This document shows, piece by piece, positions 8,410 to 17,996 of a stretch of 64,000 nucleotides of DNA. The notes below the pieces were generated by a model. That model was not told where the DNA came from. It worked only from the letters and a program-made list of their open reading frames with translations, and made no database searches. Every line of letters begins with the position of its first letter. Position 1 is the first letter of the stretch. The position numbers and the translations under genes are program-made. This stretch comes from Oceanospirillaceae bacterium (lineage in GTDB: Bacteria; Pseudomonadota; Gammaproteobacteria; Pseudomonadales; Balneatricaceae). The DNA is taken from NCBI GenBank assembly GCA_003521845.1, contig DPHB01000032.1:15519-79518 (forward strand). The letters run 5' to 3'.

Positions 8410-10167
8410 TTACATTTTTTCCGGTGCGTCTACGCCGAGTAGTTGCAAGCCATTGGCCAGTACTTGGCGCGTGGCGTTGCTTAAGGTCAGGCGGGCGTTG
8501 CGCAATGGAGCGTCATCTATCTTCATGCGATGAGCGTTGTAGTAGGTGTGGAAATTACCGGCCAGGTCGCGCAAATAGTGGGCGATCTGGTGAGGCTCAT
8601 AGGCTGCAGCGGCGTGGGCGATCATTTCTGGGTATAGCTCTAGTTGTTGCATCAAGGCGATTTCGGCATCTTGATCTAGGCGTTCTAGGTTAGCTAAGCC
8701 TAGGTCTTTGTCCCAGGTCATGTCTTCGCTGGCTAATTTAGCAATCATCGAGCAGATGCGCGCATGGGCGTACTGAATATAGTAAACCGGGTTGTCTTTG
8801 CTTTCAGATTTGGCCAATTCTAGGTCAAAGTCCATGTGTTGCTCAGCCTTGCGGGTTACGTAGAAGAAGCGCGAGGCATCTTTGCCAACTTCGTCGCGTA
8901 GTTCGCGTAGGGTAACAAAAGAGCCGCTGCGAGTAGACATCTGTACGCGCTCGGTACCGCGATACAGGATGGCAAATTGCACTAGTTTTACCACCAGACG
9001 TTCGGCGTCAATGCCCATGGCAGTAAGGGCGGCCTTAACACGGGTGATGTAGCCGTGGTGGTCGGCACCCCAAATATTGATGACAGTGTCAAAACCTCGT
9101 TCAAACTTGTTGAGGTGATAAGCAATGTCCGAGGCAAAGTAGGTGGTTTGTCCGTTATCGCGCTTTACTACACGGTCTTTGTCGTCACCAAAAGCCGTTG
9201 AGCGGAACCAGAGGGCGCCCTCGTGCTGGTAGATATGGCCATTGTCTTGCAGCTTTTTAATGGCCTGTTCAACCTGATTATTGTGGCTCAGGCTACGCTC
9301 AGAAAACCATTCGTCATAGCTCACATCAAATTCTTCTAAATCGTCTTTGATGTCATCGCGGATGGAGTCTAAGCCAGCCGCAAATAGGGTTTCGTAGTGG
9401 TCGGGTCCAAGTAGCTCGCGGGCGCGCTCGATAATGGCGTCAATGTGGGCTTCCTTGTCGCCTTCCGGGGCATCCGCAGGTAGGCCTTGAGTAACCGCTT
9501 CGGCGCTGTGCTGCAGGCTGTCACCGACCCGCGTTTGCAGCTCGGCGGCGATGTCTTTGACGTATGCGCCTTGGTAGCCATTGCTAGGGAAGGTAACGTT
9601 GATGCCGGCCAAGGCCAAATAGCGTAGCCAAACGCTGGCGGCCAAAATGTTCATCTGACGGCCTGCGTCATTCACATAGTACTCACGCTGTACCTTGAAG
9701 CCAGCGGCACTTAGCAAGTTAGATAAGCTGGCGCCATAGGCAGCACCACGGCCGTGGCCTACGTGCAGTGGGCCAGTGGGGTTGGCAGAAACAAATTCAA
9801 CCTGTACCGACTGGTTATTGCCCAGTTGGCATTTGCCAAAATCATCACCCTGCGCAATGATTTTGTTGATCACGGCGGCGGTGGCATCTTGGCTTATGAA
9901 GAAGTTGATAAAACCGGGTCCAGCAATGTCGGTTTTGGTGACTTCTGCAGTGGCCGGTAAGTTGTCACAAATTAACTGAGCTATTTCGCGTGGGTTACGT
10001 CGGGCAGCCTTGGCCAAGGTGAGAGCAACGTTACTGGCTAGGTCACCGTGTTGTTTGTCACGGGTGTTTTCCACCTGAATGTTGGCCTGCAAATCGGCGT
10101 CAAAAGTGCCGGCTTGCTTGAGATTGTCGATAGACTGCGCGATTAAAGAGGCGACTAGCTGCTTCAT
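8410..10167 (-). CDS. argS: Arginyl-tRNA synthetase
   Basis: Class I aminoacyl-tRNA synthetase that charges tRNA-Arg. The 585 residues (E. coli 577) show the N-terminal Add-1 domain, the HIGH-type motif as HVGH in NPTGPLHVGHGRG, and VQMSTRSGSFVTL in place of a canonical KMSKS, as usual in ArgRS. The DALR anticodon-binding domain follows, ending in LGVDAPEKM. The SPOR-domain gene follows after one base. Confidence 0.97.
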   Translation of the reverse strand: MKQLVASLIAQSIDNLKQAGTFDADLQANIQVENTRDKQHGDLASNVALTLAKAARRNPREIAQLICDNLPATAEVTKTDIAGPGFINFFISQDATAAVINKIIAQGDDFGKCQLGNNQSVQVEFVSANPTGPLHVGHGRGAAYGASLSNLLSAAGFKVQREYYVNDAGRQMNILAASVWLRYLALAGINVTFPSNGYQGAYVKDIAAELQTRVGDSLQHSAEAVTQGLPADAPEGDKEAHIDAIIERARELLGPDHYETLFAAGLDSIRDDIKDDLEEFDVSYDEWFSERSLSHNNQVEQAIKKLQDNGHIYQHEGALWFRSTAFGDDKDRVVKRDNGQTTYFASDIAYHLNKFERGFDTVINIWGADHHGYITRVKAALTAMGIDAERLVVKLVQFAILYRGTERVQMSTRSGSFVTLRELRDEVGKDASRFFYVTRKAEQHMDFDLELAKSESKDNPVYYIQYAHARICSMIAKLASEDMTWDKDLGLANLERLDQDAEIALMQQLELYPEMIAHAAAAYEPHQIAHYLRDLAGNFHTYYNAHRMKIDDAPLRNARLTLSNATRQVLANGLQLLGVDAPEKM

Positions 10168-10313
10168 GAATAGCTCGGTTAGTTAGTTGTATTGGAATTG
10201 AGGTGATTGTCGGGCTGATTTAGCGCGGCGAATCAAGCGCTATATTATCCCTTGAATTGACCAATAAAGCCAATGCTTTGATGGCGGTATGGGCACTGCT
10301 TAAATCTACTCTG

Positions 10314-12554
10314 CTAGCCCATATCTTGCGGGTCTATATCGAGACTCCAGCGGAGCTTCTTGGCGTCAGGATGTTGCTCTAACAAGAGGCAAAGGTGGCG
10401 GCAAAGGTTTTGTAGGTGAGCGCGCGTCGGGTGCTGTAATTGCAGTTGCACGCGAAATTGATTGGCACGCCTAGCCATGGCCGCAGGCATAGGGCCAAAA
10501 TGCTGCAAGTCTTTGCTAACGGAGGCTAAAATCGGGTTGCTCATTTGGTGCTGCAGCCAAGAGAGTAGGCCATAAGCAGCTTGTTCATGTTTGCTTTGCA
10601 CTAAAAACATGGCCATGTGGCCAAAGGGTGGTAAAAGCCCTATTTGGCGTTGCTGCAATTCCATATCAGCAAAGGTGTCATAGCCCTGTTGTGTGAGGGT
10701 GGTGATGACCGGGTGATCGGCTTGGTAGGTTTGTATATAGGCTGTGCCGGGTAGGCTTGCGCGACCGGCGCGACCAGCCGTTTGGGTAATAAGTTGCGCC
10801 AGTCGCTCGGGGCCACGAAAATCTCCGCAAAACAGGCTGCTGTCGGCATCCACGATGACGGCTGCCGTGACATGGGGAAAATGGTGCCCTTTAGCCAACA
10901 TTTGTGTGCCAATCAAGATGCAAGGCTGGCCAGTATGCACTTGATCTAACATGCTTTCTAAGGAACCCTTGTTGCGTGTTGTGTCACGGTCGATACGATG
11001 TACGGGAAAGTCGACAAACAAGGCTTGCAGGTGCTCTTCTATGCGTTCGGTGCCACTACCAAGGGGCCGCATTTGCTGTGCCTGACAGCTGGGGCAGCGG
11101 GTAGGGATGCTTTGCCGGTTGTCGCAGTGATGGCAATGCAGGCGCGCCGGGTGCTTGTGCAATGTCATGCTGGTATCACAGGCAGGGCAAGGTACAGTTA
11201 AGCCACAGGCTTGGCATTGTAAGCTAGGTGAGAAGCCGCGCCGGTTGAGCATTAGCAGTACTTGGTTGCCAGCTTGTAGTTCTTGCAGCATGACTTCGCG
11301 TAAACGGGCGGAAATGCCAGCCTGCACTGGGTATTCCCGTAGGTCGATTACTTCGTAGCTTTGCTGACTAGCACCACCGGCACGTTGCTTGAGTGTGTGT
11401 AGTTGGTAGCGTTGGCGTTTGGCGTTGGCTAGGCTTTCTAAACTAGGTGTGGCGGAGCCCAAGATGATCGGAATGTTGGCGTCGTGGGCTCGCTTTATGG
11501 CGACATCACGGCCATGATAACGAAAGCCTTCTTGTTGTTTAAAGGCTTGGTCGTGTTCTTCGTCGACAATAATTAAACCTAGGTCAGGAATGGGTGTAAA
11601 GATAGCCGACCGAGTACCAAGAATGATATCACCTTGCCCCAAACTAGCTTGTTGCCAAGCATCTAGGCGTTGTTGGTCGGTTAGACCAGAGTGTAGGGCC
11701 AATAATGGGTTGTTAAAGCGTTGCTGTAAGCGCTCTAGTAACTGGTGCGTTAAGCCAATTTCGGGCACCAGTATCAAAGCCCGTTTACCTTGCTCTAAAC
11801 AGGCCTCAATAAGTTGCAAGTAAACTTCGGTTTTGCCACTACCCGTAATACCTTGTAGGAGATGGCAGGCAAAATGATCTAGTTGTTCGCTAATGCTTTG
11901 GTAGGTGGTAGCTTGTTCTGCATTGAGGCTAAATTTTTCACCATGCACATCGGCACTAACTACTTGTTGTTGCGGCTGTGTTAAGGCGAGCAATTGCTTG
12001 TCTAATAACGGTTTGATGTCTTTTTGGGCAAGCTTAACGGAGGCCAGATGCCGCTCGCCAAATACGGCTGGCAGGGTGAGCAATTGTTGCCATGCATGTT
12101 GTTGTTTGGGGGCTCGTGACAGGTCAGGATTGGCGTCGCTGAGCTGCCAAAATCGACTGATTAGCTGGTTGTTGTGCCCCTGACGCAAGCGTACTGGTAG
12201 TAAGTGCATCAAGGCATCCCCTTGGGGGTGCTGGTAGTAGTTGCTGGCCCAAGTGCCCAGCTGCCATAAGCTTTGAGGTAGCAAAGGTGTGGTGTCTACT
12301 GCTTCTAGAATAGGTTTAAGTTTTGTTGTGTCTATGTCGCTGTGATCACTATGGCCTACTATTAAGGCAACGCGTTGACTACGGCCAAAGGGCACAAGTA
12401 CACGGCAACCAATGGCTGGCAATGGTTGTTGTTGATTTGCTGAGTTGACGCTGGCTGGTAAGTAGGTAAATACCTGGCGTAAGCCGCTAGCGATAACGAT
12501 TTGAAGAAACTTGGGCAAGGCTTTGGGGTGGTCACAATAACTGGATAGGAGCAT
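10314..12554 (-). CDS. priA: Primosomal protein N' (replication restart helicase PriA)
   Basis: A 3'-to-5' superfamily-2 DNA helicase that reloads the replisome at stalled forks. The 746 residues show an N-terminal fork-binding domain (CRVLVPFG), Walker A GITGSGKTEVYL, the DEEH box (VDEEHDQAFKQQEGFRYH), the zinc-binding insert with cysteine pairs (CQACG, CPAC, CHHC, CPSC) and the helicase C-domain (TAGRAGRASLPG). The start at 12554 gives a slightly longer N-terminus than usual and its ribosome binding site is weak, so the exact start is uncertain. It is divergent from rpmE across 230 bases. Confidence 0.95.
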   Translation of the reverse strand: MLLSSYCDHPKALPKFLQIVIASGLRQVFTYLPASVNSANQQQPLPAIGCRVLVPFGRSQRVALIVGHSDHSDIDTTKLKPILEAVDTTPLLPQSLWQLGTWASNYYQHPQGDALMHLLPVRLRQGHNNQLISRFWQLSDANPDLSRAPKQQHAWQQLLTLPAVFGERHLASVKLAQKDIKPLLDKQLLALTQPQQQVVSADVHGEKFSLNAEQATTYQSISEQLDHFACHLLQGITGSGKTEVYLQLIEACLEQGKRALILVPEIGLTHQLLERLQQRFNNPLLALHSGLTDQQRLDAWQQASLGQGDIILGTRSAIFTPIPDLGLIIVDEEHDQAFKQQEGFRYHGRDVAIKRAHDANIPIILGSATPSLESLANAKRQRYQLHTLKQRAGGASQQSYEVIDLREYPVQAGISARLREVMLQELQAGNQVLLMLNRRGFSPSLQCQACGLTVPCPACDTSMTLHKHPARLHCHHCDNRQSIPTRCPSCQAQQMRPLGSGTERIEEHLQALFVDFPVHRIDRDTTRNKGSLESMLDQVHTGQPCILIGTQMLAKGHHFPHVTAAVIVDADSSLFCGDFRGPERLAQLITQTAGRAGRASLPGTAYIQTYQADHPVITTLTQQGYDTFADMELQQRQIGLLPPFGHMAMFLVQSKHEQAAYGLLSWLQHQMSNPILASVSKDLQHFGPMPAAMARRANQFRVQLQLQHPTRAHLQNLCRHLCLLLEQHPDAKKLRWSLDIDPQDMG

Positions 12555-12655
12555 GCTACACCATTGAATTGTTTGGAGCTATGCATAGTAAGGATAAATA
12601 AGTGTGAGTATTTGCCTTAAATTGAGCCTAAATAGGCGGTAAAGGGCGAAATCAC

Positions 12656-12683
12656 TTGACCTAAGAGTAAGGTCTGCTAAAAT
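12656..12683 (+). promoter_or_regulatory. Sigma-70 promoter of rpmE
   Basis: TTGACC (12656-12661), a 16-base spacer and TAAAAT (12678-12683) make a strong sigma-70 promoter. It leaves a leader of roughly 95 bases before rpmE that contains the short inverted repeat GCTCG/CGAGC. Confidence 0.75.
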
Positions 12684-12784
12684 TCCGCCTCTTATTTTTC
12701 GGAAGCTCGATTGGCGAGCCTCCTATTTAGGTACGGTGCTTGGCAAAGATCAGGTGGCGGTGCCATAACCAAAGGGTTAGATCC

Positions 12785-12997
12785 ATGCAAAAAGATATCC
12801 ATCCTAAGTACGAAGCCATCAAGGCTACTTGTTCTTGCGGTAACGTAGTAGAAACACGTTCTACGCTATGCAAAGACATCCACATTGACGTATGTTCCTC
12901 TTGCCACCCATTCTACACAGGTAAGCAGAAGGTTCTAGACACAGGTGGTCGTATCGATCGCTTTAACCGTCGTTTCGGTTCCCGCACTAGCAAGTAA
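12785..12997 (+). CDS. rpmE: 50S ribosomal protein L31 (zinc-binding form)
   Basis: The 70-residue protein starts MQKDIHPKY and has the four cysteines of the zinc form (CSC near residues 16-18, CSSC near 37-40), then the basic RFNRRFGSR tail. The frame is open from 12740, but the family start at 12785 has AGGG upstream. It has its own promoter and terminator. Confidence 0.96.
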   Translation: MQKDIHPKYEAIKATCSCGNVVETRSTLCKDIHIDVCSSCHPFYTGKQKVLDTGGRIDRFNRRFGSRTSK

Positions 12998-13010
12998 TTG
13001 CTACGCTGCT

Positions 13011-13049
13011 AAAAAATGGGTTCAGATTTATCTGAGCCCATTTTTTTTG
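13011..13049 (+). terminator. Rho-independent terminator of rpmE
   Basis: ATGGGTTCAGA pairs with TCTGAGCCCAT (one G-U pair) around TTTA, between six A and eight T. Confidence 0.92.
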
Positions 13050-13123
13050 TCTTAAATTTAAGCCGCTACACTAGATCTATGGCAAGATGACCCTAGTGTG
13101 ATTGATGAGAGCGATTAATTTTG

Positions 13124-13936
13124 ATGGGTAAAAAGCTAACAGTCGTGCTCTTCTCGTTGTTGATGGGTTTGAGTTTAGCGGCACAGGCGCAATGCCTAAA
13201 GCCCACAGAAGGCGCTGCTAAGGCAATCTTCAAGTGGTATGTGTTTGATGGTGACACCTTGGATGTGGGTGCCGATAAGCGCTTGCGTCTGGCATTCATT
13301 AATACACCAGAACTAGGGCGTTCTGGAGCGGCAGACCAGCCCCTAGCTCAGGCTGCCAAGCAGGCCGTGGTTGATTTTATGCAGGCTAGTAAGCAGGTTT
13401 ACTGGCAAACGGACGCTAGGGCGCGGCCCGAACAGCGGCGTGATCGCTATGGGCGTCACCTTGGCACCTTGTACAACGCCAAGGGCGAATGGTTAGCAGA
13501 GCAGCTAGTACGGCAAGGTTTGGCCTTTGTCGTGAGTATGCCCCCTCATGTGTCGCCTGCTTGTTTATGGTGGCAGGAAGCTATTGCCAAGCAGGCAGCA
13601 AGGGGTGTTTGGGCGACACAACTTGGAAAAGAGTTAGCGGCTTCTGAAGTTGCGGCCTCGCACGCTGGCTTTGTGCTGCTTTCCGGCAGGGTCACTAAGG
13701 TGTCATCGGCAAAGTATGACTGGTTTGTGGAGTTAGATGGTGACGTGGCACTGCGCATTAATAAACAGCAGTGGCGTGAACATGCTGGCATGCAGCCACA
13801 AATTTGGTTGCAGCAAACGGTTTCTGTGCGTGGTTGGATGGCTTGGCGCTCTTTATCCAAGGCCCAGCGTCAACGCGGTTATAAACACGGTGTGCTGGCC
13901 TTAACGCATCCACATATGTTGAGGCTTACGGAATAA
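13124..13936 (+). CDS. Secreted thermonuclease-family (SNase-like) protein
   Basis: The 270-residue product has a clear signal peptide (basic MGKK, hydrophobic core, AQA-Q cleavage near residue 22). An SNase-like OB-fold domain follows (about 35-165), with FDGDTLDV, RLRLAFINTPE and RRDRYGRHLGTLY, which hold the calcium-binding Asp and the two catalytic arginines of the family. About 100 C-terminal residues form a second domain (GRVTKVSSAKYDWFVELDG) that looks like another OB-type nucleic-acid fold. It should act in the periplasm or outside the cell. The frame also allows a TTG start one codon upstream. A nuclease at this place next to rpmE also occurs in Pseudomonas. Confidence 0.8.
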   Translation: MGKKLTVVLFSLLMGLSLAAQAQCLKPTEGAAKAIFKWYVFDGDTLDVGADKRLRLAFINTPELGRSGAADQPLAQAAKQAVVDFMQASKQVYWQTDARARPEQRRDRYGRHLGTLYNAKGEWLAEQLVRQGLAFVVSMPPHVSPACLWWQEAIAKQAARGVWATQLGKELAASEVAASHAGFVLLSGRVTKVSSAKYDWFVELDGDVALRINKQQWREHAGMQPQIWLQQTVSVRGWMAWRSLSKAQRQRGYKHGVLALTHPHMLRLTE

Positions 13937-13938
13937 AG

Positions 13939-16437
13939 CTAGAAAACCTCTTCTGGTGCCACTTCGGTATTGTTGCCCGAATTTTGACTGGGGCTGAGCG
14001 GGGATATTTCAGTGGGTGCCAACTCAGCACGAAAAATTTCAAACATACTGTTAGTGTCGTCTTGGCTGGCCAGCAATCCGGTGTCTTTGTTGATTCGTAC
14101 TTCGATCATTTTATTGGGTTGCGTACGGGGAGTTTCTGGCACGTCTTGCAAGGCCTCAGCCATAAAGTCGATCCAAATAGGTAAGGCGGCCGTGCTACCA
14201 AATTCATTGCGCCCTAAAGGTTGCGGTTGGTCAAAACCTACCCAGGCAGTAGCGACAATTTGCGTGTTGTAGCCAGAGAACCAAGCGTCTTTTTGATCGT
14301 TGGTAGTACCGGTTTTACCGGCTAGGTCGGAACGCTCTAGTTTTAAGGCGCGCTTACCGGTACCTTGCGTAATAACGTCTTGCAAGATGGTGTGTAAAAC
14401 GTTGTTTACGCGTTCTTCCATTACCCGTTCGGCAATGGGCAGATGCGTGATGCGCGGACCATCAAGCAAACTTTGATCTTCTTCGTCGAGGCCCATAACG
14501 GCGCTATCGGCTATGTTGATCGTCGCCTCCGTTGGGTTGAGGCTTACCAGTTCGGCCTTGGGCCAATACTCGCAATTGTCACAAACCGTAATAGGTTCAG
14601 CTTGGAATAGCAGTTTACCTGTGCTGTCTTCAATACGTTCAATAAAATAAGGTTTTACGGCATAGCCTGTGTTGGCGATGGCGGCGTAGCCCGTGGCTAC
14701 GTCAATAGGTGGCACGGAGGCGCTGCCCAAGGCTAGGGATAGGTTGCGTGGCAAGTGCTCCGGCTTGAAGCCAAAAGGCACGGCATAATTGATGGCTTTG
14801 CTGGTGCCTATCTCTCTTAGTAATCGAATGGATACTAGGTTACGCGATTTGTACAAGGCTTGGCGTAAGCGTGTGGGCCCAAAAAATTTACCGCTATAGT
14901 TCTCAGGGCGCCAAGAGTCTTCAAGGCTAGCATCGTTAAATACCACGGGGGCGTCGTTAATCAAGGTGGCGGCGGTGAAACCTTGTTCCAAGGCCGCGGC
15001 ATAGATAAATGGCTTAAAGTTAGAGCCCGGTTGGCGTAAGGCCTGGGTAGCGCGATTGAACTTGCTGTGTAAATACTCAAAACCGCCTACGAGGGCAATG
15101 ATGGCGCCATCTTGTGGATTGAGGGCGACAATGGCGCCTTGTGCATCAGGTACCTGAGATAAGAACCACAAGTCCGAGTTATTGTAGGCCTTGCGAATAC
15201 GGACTTGGTCGCCAAGTTTAATGATATCAGTGATTAATGGTGGTTTGTCAGCCAAGTGGTCGATACTGATGCGCGGGCGTACCCATTCCATGTCTTGGTA
15301 ACGAATTTCTGCCCTTGCGCCGTAGCGCATAAGCAGTTGTGCAGTCTGTCGTTCGCTGTCTATGCTACGTACTATGGCAGGTTGCAGGGGCCCTAACACG
15401 GGTATGCGGTTAAGAATGCGTTCCGCCTCTTGGTCGCTAAGCTGATCGCCGTGGTTGGTCTGTATGCCGCGGAAGCCATGGCGACGATCATAAGCGAGTA
15501 GGCCTTTTTGTACAGCGTATTGCGCCGCATCTTGCAGCTTGCTATCAACAGTGGTGTAAACCCGGTAGCCACCTGTGTAAACATCTTCTATGGGGAAGGT
15601 GCTGATGAGCTCTTGGCGTACCATTTCTGCCACATAAGAGGCTTGGGTTTCTGGTGTTAAGCTGTGGAAACGCGCGCTAATGGGCGAGTTTATGGCTGTT
15701 TCATGGTCTAGGCTGTCGATATAGCCCAGCGCTAACATGCGCCCTAAAATCCAGTCGCGTCTTATCTTGGCGCGGGCGGGGTTGGATATAGGGTTGTAGC
15801 GTGACGGGGCTTTGTAGAGGCCTGCCATCATGGCTTGTTCGGCTAATGTCAACTCCCACATATGGCGACCATAATAAACTTGCGCAGCCGCTTCTATGCC
15901 ATAGGCTCGGTGGCCCATAAACATCTTGTTAAAGTACATCTCTAGAATTTGGTCTTTACTGAGTTGTTGTTCTATCTGCAAAGATAGCAGTATCTCATTA
16001 AATTTGCGGCTAAACGTTTGGTCTAAGGTTAATAGGTAGTTGCGCGCTACCTGCATGGTTAGGGTGCTGCCGCCACCTTGAATACGGCCGCCAGCTTGCA
16101 CCATGCGTACGGCGGCGCGCAATAGGGCTTTAGGGTCGACACCATAGTGTTGGTAAAAATTTTCGTCTTCGGCAGAAATCAGGGCGTCTAAATAGTGTTG
16201 TGGTACCTGGTCTATGCGCAAGGGCATACGGCGTTTTTCGCCAAATTCAGAAATCAACTTGCCGTCTTTGGAGAAGACGCGTAGTGGGGTTTGTAAATGA
16301 AAGTCACGCAGGCTCGCCACGTCTGGTAAACGTGGGACGAGATAAAACCAAGTGAAAGCGGTAAAGGCGATGCCTGCCACAATACCTAGGCCAGTGCTCC
16401 AGATTATGAGCCGCTTCAAGCGGCGACGAAAAGCCAT
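13939..16437 (-). CDS. mrcA: Penicillin-binding protein 1A
   Basis: Bifunctional class A peptidoglycan synthase of 832 residues. It has an N-terminal membrane anchor (about 10-32), a GT51 glycosyltransferase domain with the catalytic segment SAEDENFYQHYGVD and GGSTLTMQVARN, an OB-like insert, and a transpeptidase domain with PGSNFKPF (SxxK Ser), KSRNL (SxN) and AGKTGTTNDQKDAWF (KTG). The C-terminal tail is Pro/Asn/Glu-rich. It is divergent from the pilM-like cluster, as ponA is in Pseudomonas, and converges on the nuclease gene with two bases between the stops. Confidence 0.96.
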   Translation of the reverse strand: MAFRRRLKRLIIWSTGLGIVAGIAFTAFTWFYLVPRLPDVASLRDFHLQTPLRVFSKDGKLISEFGEKRRMPLRIDQVPQHYLDALISAEDENFYQHYGVDPKALLRAAVRMVQAGGRIQGGGSTLTMQVARNYLLTLDQTFSRKFNEILLSLQIEQQLSKDQILEMYFNKMFMGHRAYGIEAAAQVYYGRHMWELTLAEQAMMAGLYKAPSRYNPISNPARAKIRRDWILGRMLALGYIDSLDHETAINSPISARFHSLTPETQASYVAEMVRQELISTFPIEDVYTGGYRVYTTVDSKLQDAAQYAVQKGLLAYDRRHGFRGIQTNHGDQLSDQEAERILNRIPVLGPLQPAIVRSIDSERQTAQLLMRYGARAEIRYQDMEWVRPRISIDHLADKPPLITDIIKLGDQVRIRKAYNNSDLWFLSQVPDAQGAIVALNPQDGAIIALVGGFEYLHSKFNRATQALRQPGSNFKPFIYAAALEQGFTAATLINDAPVVFNDASLEDSWRPENYSGKFFGPTRLRQALYKSRNLVSIRLLREIGTSKAINYAVPFGFKPEHLPRNLSLALGSASVPPIDVATGYAAIANTGYAVKPYFIERIEDSTGKLLFQAEPITVCDNCEYWPKAELVSLNPTEATINIADSAVMGLDEEDQSLLDGPRITHLPIAERVMEERVNNVLHTILQDVITQGTGKRALKLERSDLAGKTGTTNDQKDAWFSGYNTQIVATAWVGFDQPQPLGRNEFGSTAALPIWIDFMAEALQDVPETPRTQPNKMIEVRINKDTGLLASQDDTNSMFEIFRAELAPTEISPLSPSQNSGNNTEVAPEEVF

Positions 16438-16583
16438 GCTATGCTTAGAGAGTCGTATCTACATATTAATTAGGAAGTAGCAAAGTATATAAGAAATAAT
16501 CGGTTTAGCCAGTCTTGGGTGAAAATTACTCCAGAGTTTGGTTTTTACTAAGCAAGGGATAGATACAAGGAGGTATCACTGCC

Positions 16584-17432
16584 ATGCTGAAATCACTATT
16601 TGAACAATGGTTCTTAGGCTTGTATTTAGGCTCAAATTGCTGGCAAGCCGTTCTGCTGCAACACACTTTAGGGCGCGTTCGCTGGCGCGGTTGTTGGCAA
16701 CATGCGATAGCCGAGGCGGAACCACCAGCGGTTTGCTTGCAGGCATTTGTCCAGTCTATCTCGGCGTCAGTGCAAGCTGAGCTTGGGGGCCAGCCGCTGC
16801 CTTCCCTAGTTGTTAACCTCGGCTTACCTCACCAACATTGTGCTTGGCAGCCACTACCCGATGGCGGCCCAGTTATGTGGCAGCGCCAAGCAGCGATGCA
16901 TTGGCAAGTAGAGCCGGCGCATGTCTATATTGATGTTCTACCTATCGCCCCCAGCGCCGGACTGCTCATTAGTACGCCTAGCCTGCCCTTAGCGGATCTT
17001 TTTCACGTCATGGGCAAACTGCAGCCTGTTGTGTCTGGTCCCTTGCGATTTGGTTTAGAAACCGATGTTAGCGCGGTCTTAAAGCTTTGGCCATGGCGTA
17101 TGCGGCAGCACATAGGCCTAGGGTCGTGGCAGGCTAGCAAAACCGGCTTGTTAGTCGACGCCAAGGGTTTGCATGGGGCAGAAAATACAGACTTGCTTAC
17201 CCAGTGTGGTCATTATTTACATTGTGATACATCGGGTGAGGCGTCTATGTTAGCCTCGACAGCTTGGCGTTGGCAGGTGAAAGATGGCCAGCCTAGCATG
17301 ATGTTAGCGTGGCATTTGGCTTACCGGCCTGGAAGGTGGTCGATGCCATGGCAAGCGTGGCAGAGATTACTACCTTTGAGCACAGGGCAGTGCCTATCTT
17401 TGCTAGTGCAGGCGGGGAAATCTTATGCATGA
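16584..17432 (+). CDS. pilM: PilM/HofM-like actin-fold pilus or DNA-uptake assembly protein
   Basis: The 282 residues are shorter and more divergent than typical PilM (about 350). The opening FLGLYLGSNCWQAVLL matches the phosphate-1 loop of the actin-like PilM fold, and PSLVVNLGLP follows a usual strand pattern. Assignment rests mainly on context: it is the first gene of a four-gene run divergent from mrcA and followed by aroK-aroB, exactly where pilM and E. coli hofM sit. Its length is closer to HofM and Haemophilus ComA. PilM binds the cytoplasmic tail of PilN. It overlaps the next gene by eight bases. Confidence 0.7.
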   Translation: MLKSLFEQWFLGLYLGSNCWQAVLLQHTLGRVRWRGCWQHAIAEAEPPAVCLQAFVQSISASVQAELGGQPLPSLVVNLGLPHQHCAWQPLPDGGPVMWQRQAAMHWQVEPAHVYIDVLPIAPSAGLLISTPSLPLADLFHVMGKLQPVVSGPLRFGLETDVSAVLKLWPWRMRQHIGLGSWQASKTGLLVDAKGLHGAENTDLLTQCGHYLHCDTSGEASMLASTAWRWQVKDGQPSMMLAWHLAYRPGRWSMPWQAWQRLLPLSTGQCLSLLVQAGKSYA

Positions 17433-17994
17433 TGGGCATGCACCACCTCGGGTCTGCTTAGCTCATGTTTATGGGCGAGTGAATATGTTGCCTTGGCGGC
17501 CGCCATGGGTTGCTCAGCGCTGGCGGCTGTTGCGCCTAGGTGTTGCTTTGTTGTTGATGATTGTATTGTTAGTGGTAACTAGTTTTTATGCGTTGGCTTG
17601 GCAGCGTCAACATTATATTAGCTGGTTACAAAAGGGCTTGTTTGCGCAGCTTGAAGGGTCACAACAACAGCTACAGCCTATGCGTAATCTTCAATCGCTA
17701 TGGTTGTACAAGCAGGCTGCTATAGTTGAGAGTGCCCAACTGCGGCAGCAAAGCCGCAGGCTCATGCAGCAGCTGCTAGTTGTGCAAACTATGCTGCAGA
17801 AAATTGATGCCCAAGCCAAGTCGTTGCTAATACAAGGAACTAAGGTTGAAGTATCGCTAGTGTCATCAAGGCCATGGGAGCAGTTGCAATCTGAATGGTG
17901 GTTGCCCGAATCTGGGCGTATCCGTCAAGTTAAGCAACAGAGGTCAGAAACTGGCATTAGCCAATGGCTATTGCAAGTGGATGTGGGTAATTAG
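17425..17994 (+). CDS. pilN: PilN/HofN-like inner-membrane protein
   Basis: The 189-residue product carries VNMLPWR, the conserved cytoplasmic PilN motif that docks into PilM, then one membrane helix (about 34-56) and a coiled-coil, Gln-rich periplasmic region. It overlaps pilM by eight bases. A shorter start near 17479 or 17485, just before NMLPWR, would give the usual short cytoplasmic tail, so the true start is uncertain. With PilM and PilO it would form the alignment complex of a type IV pilus or DNA-uptake pilus. Confidence 0.72.
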   Translation: MHDGHAPPRVCLAHVYGRVNMLPWRPPWVAQRWRLLRLGVALLLMIVLLVVTSFYALAWQRQHYISWLQKGLFAQLEGSQQQLQPMRNLQSLWLYKQAAIVESAQLRQQSRRLMQQLLVVQTMLQKIDAQAKSLLIQGTKVEVSLVSSRPWEQLQSEWWLPESGRIRQVKQQRSETGISQWLLQVDVGN

Positions 17995-17996
17995 CT

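Noticed and set aside
13546..13860. Minus-strand frame of 104 codons opposite the nuclease gene
   Set aside because: Low-complexity shadow of a clear SNase-family gene.
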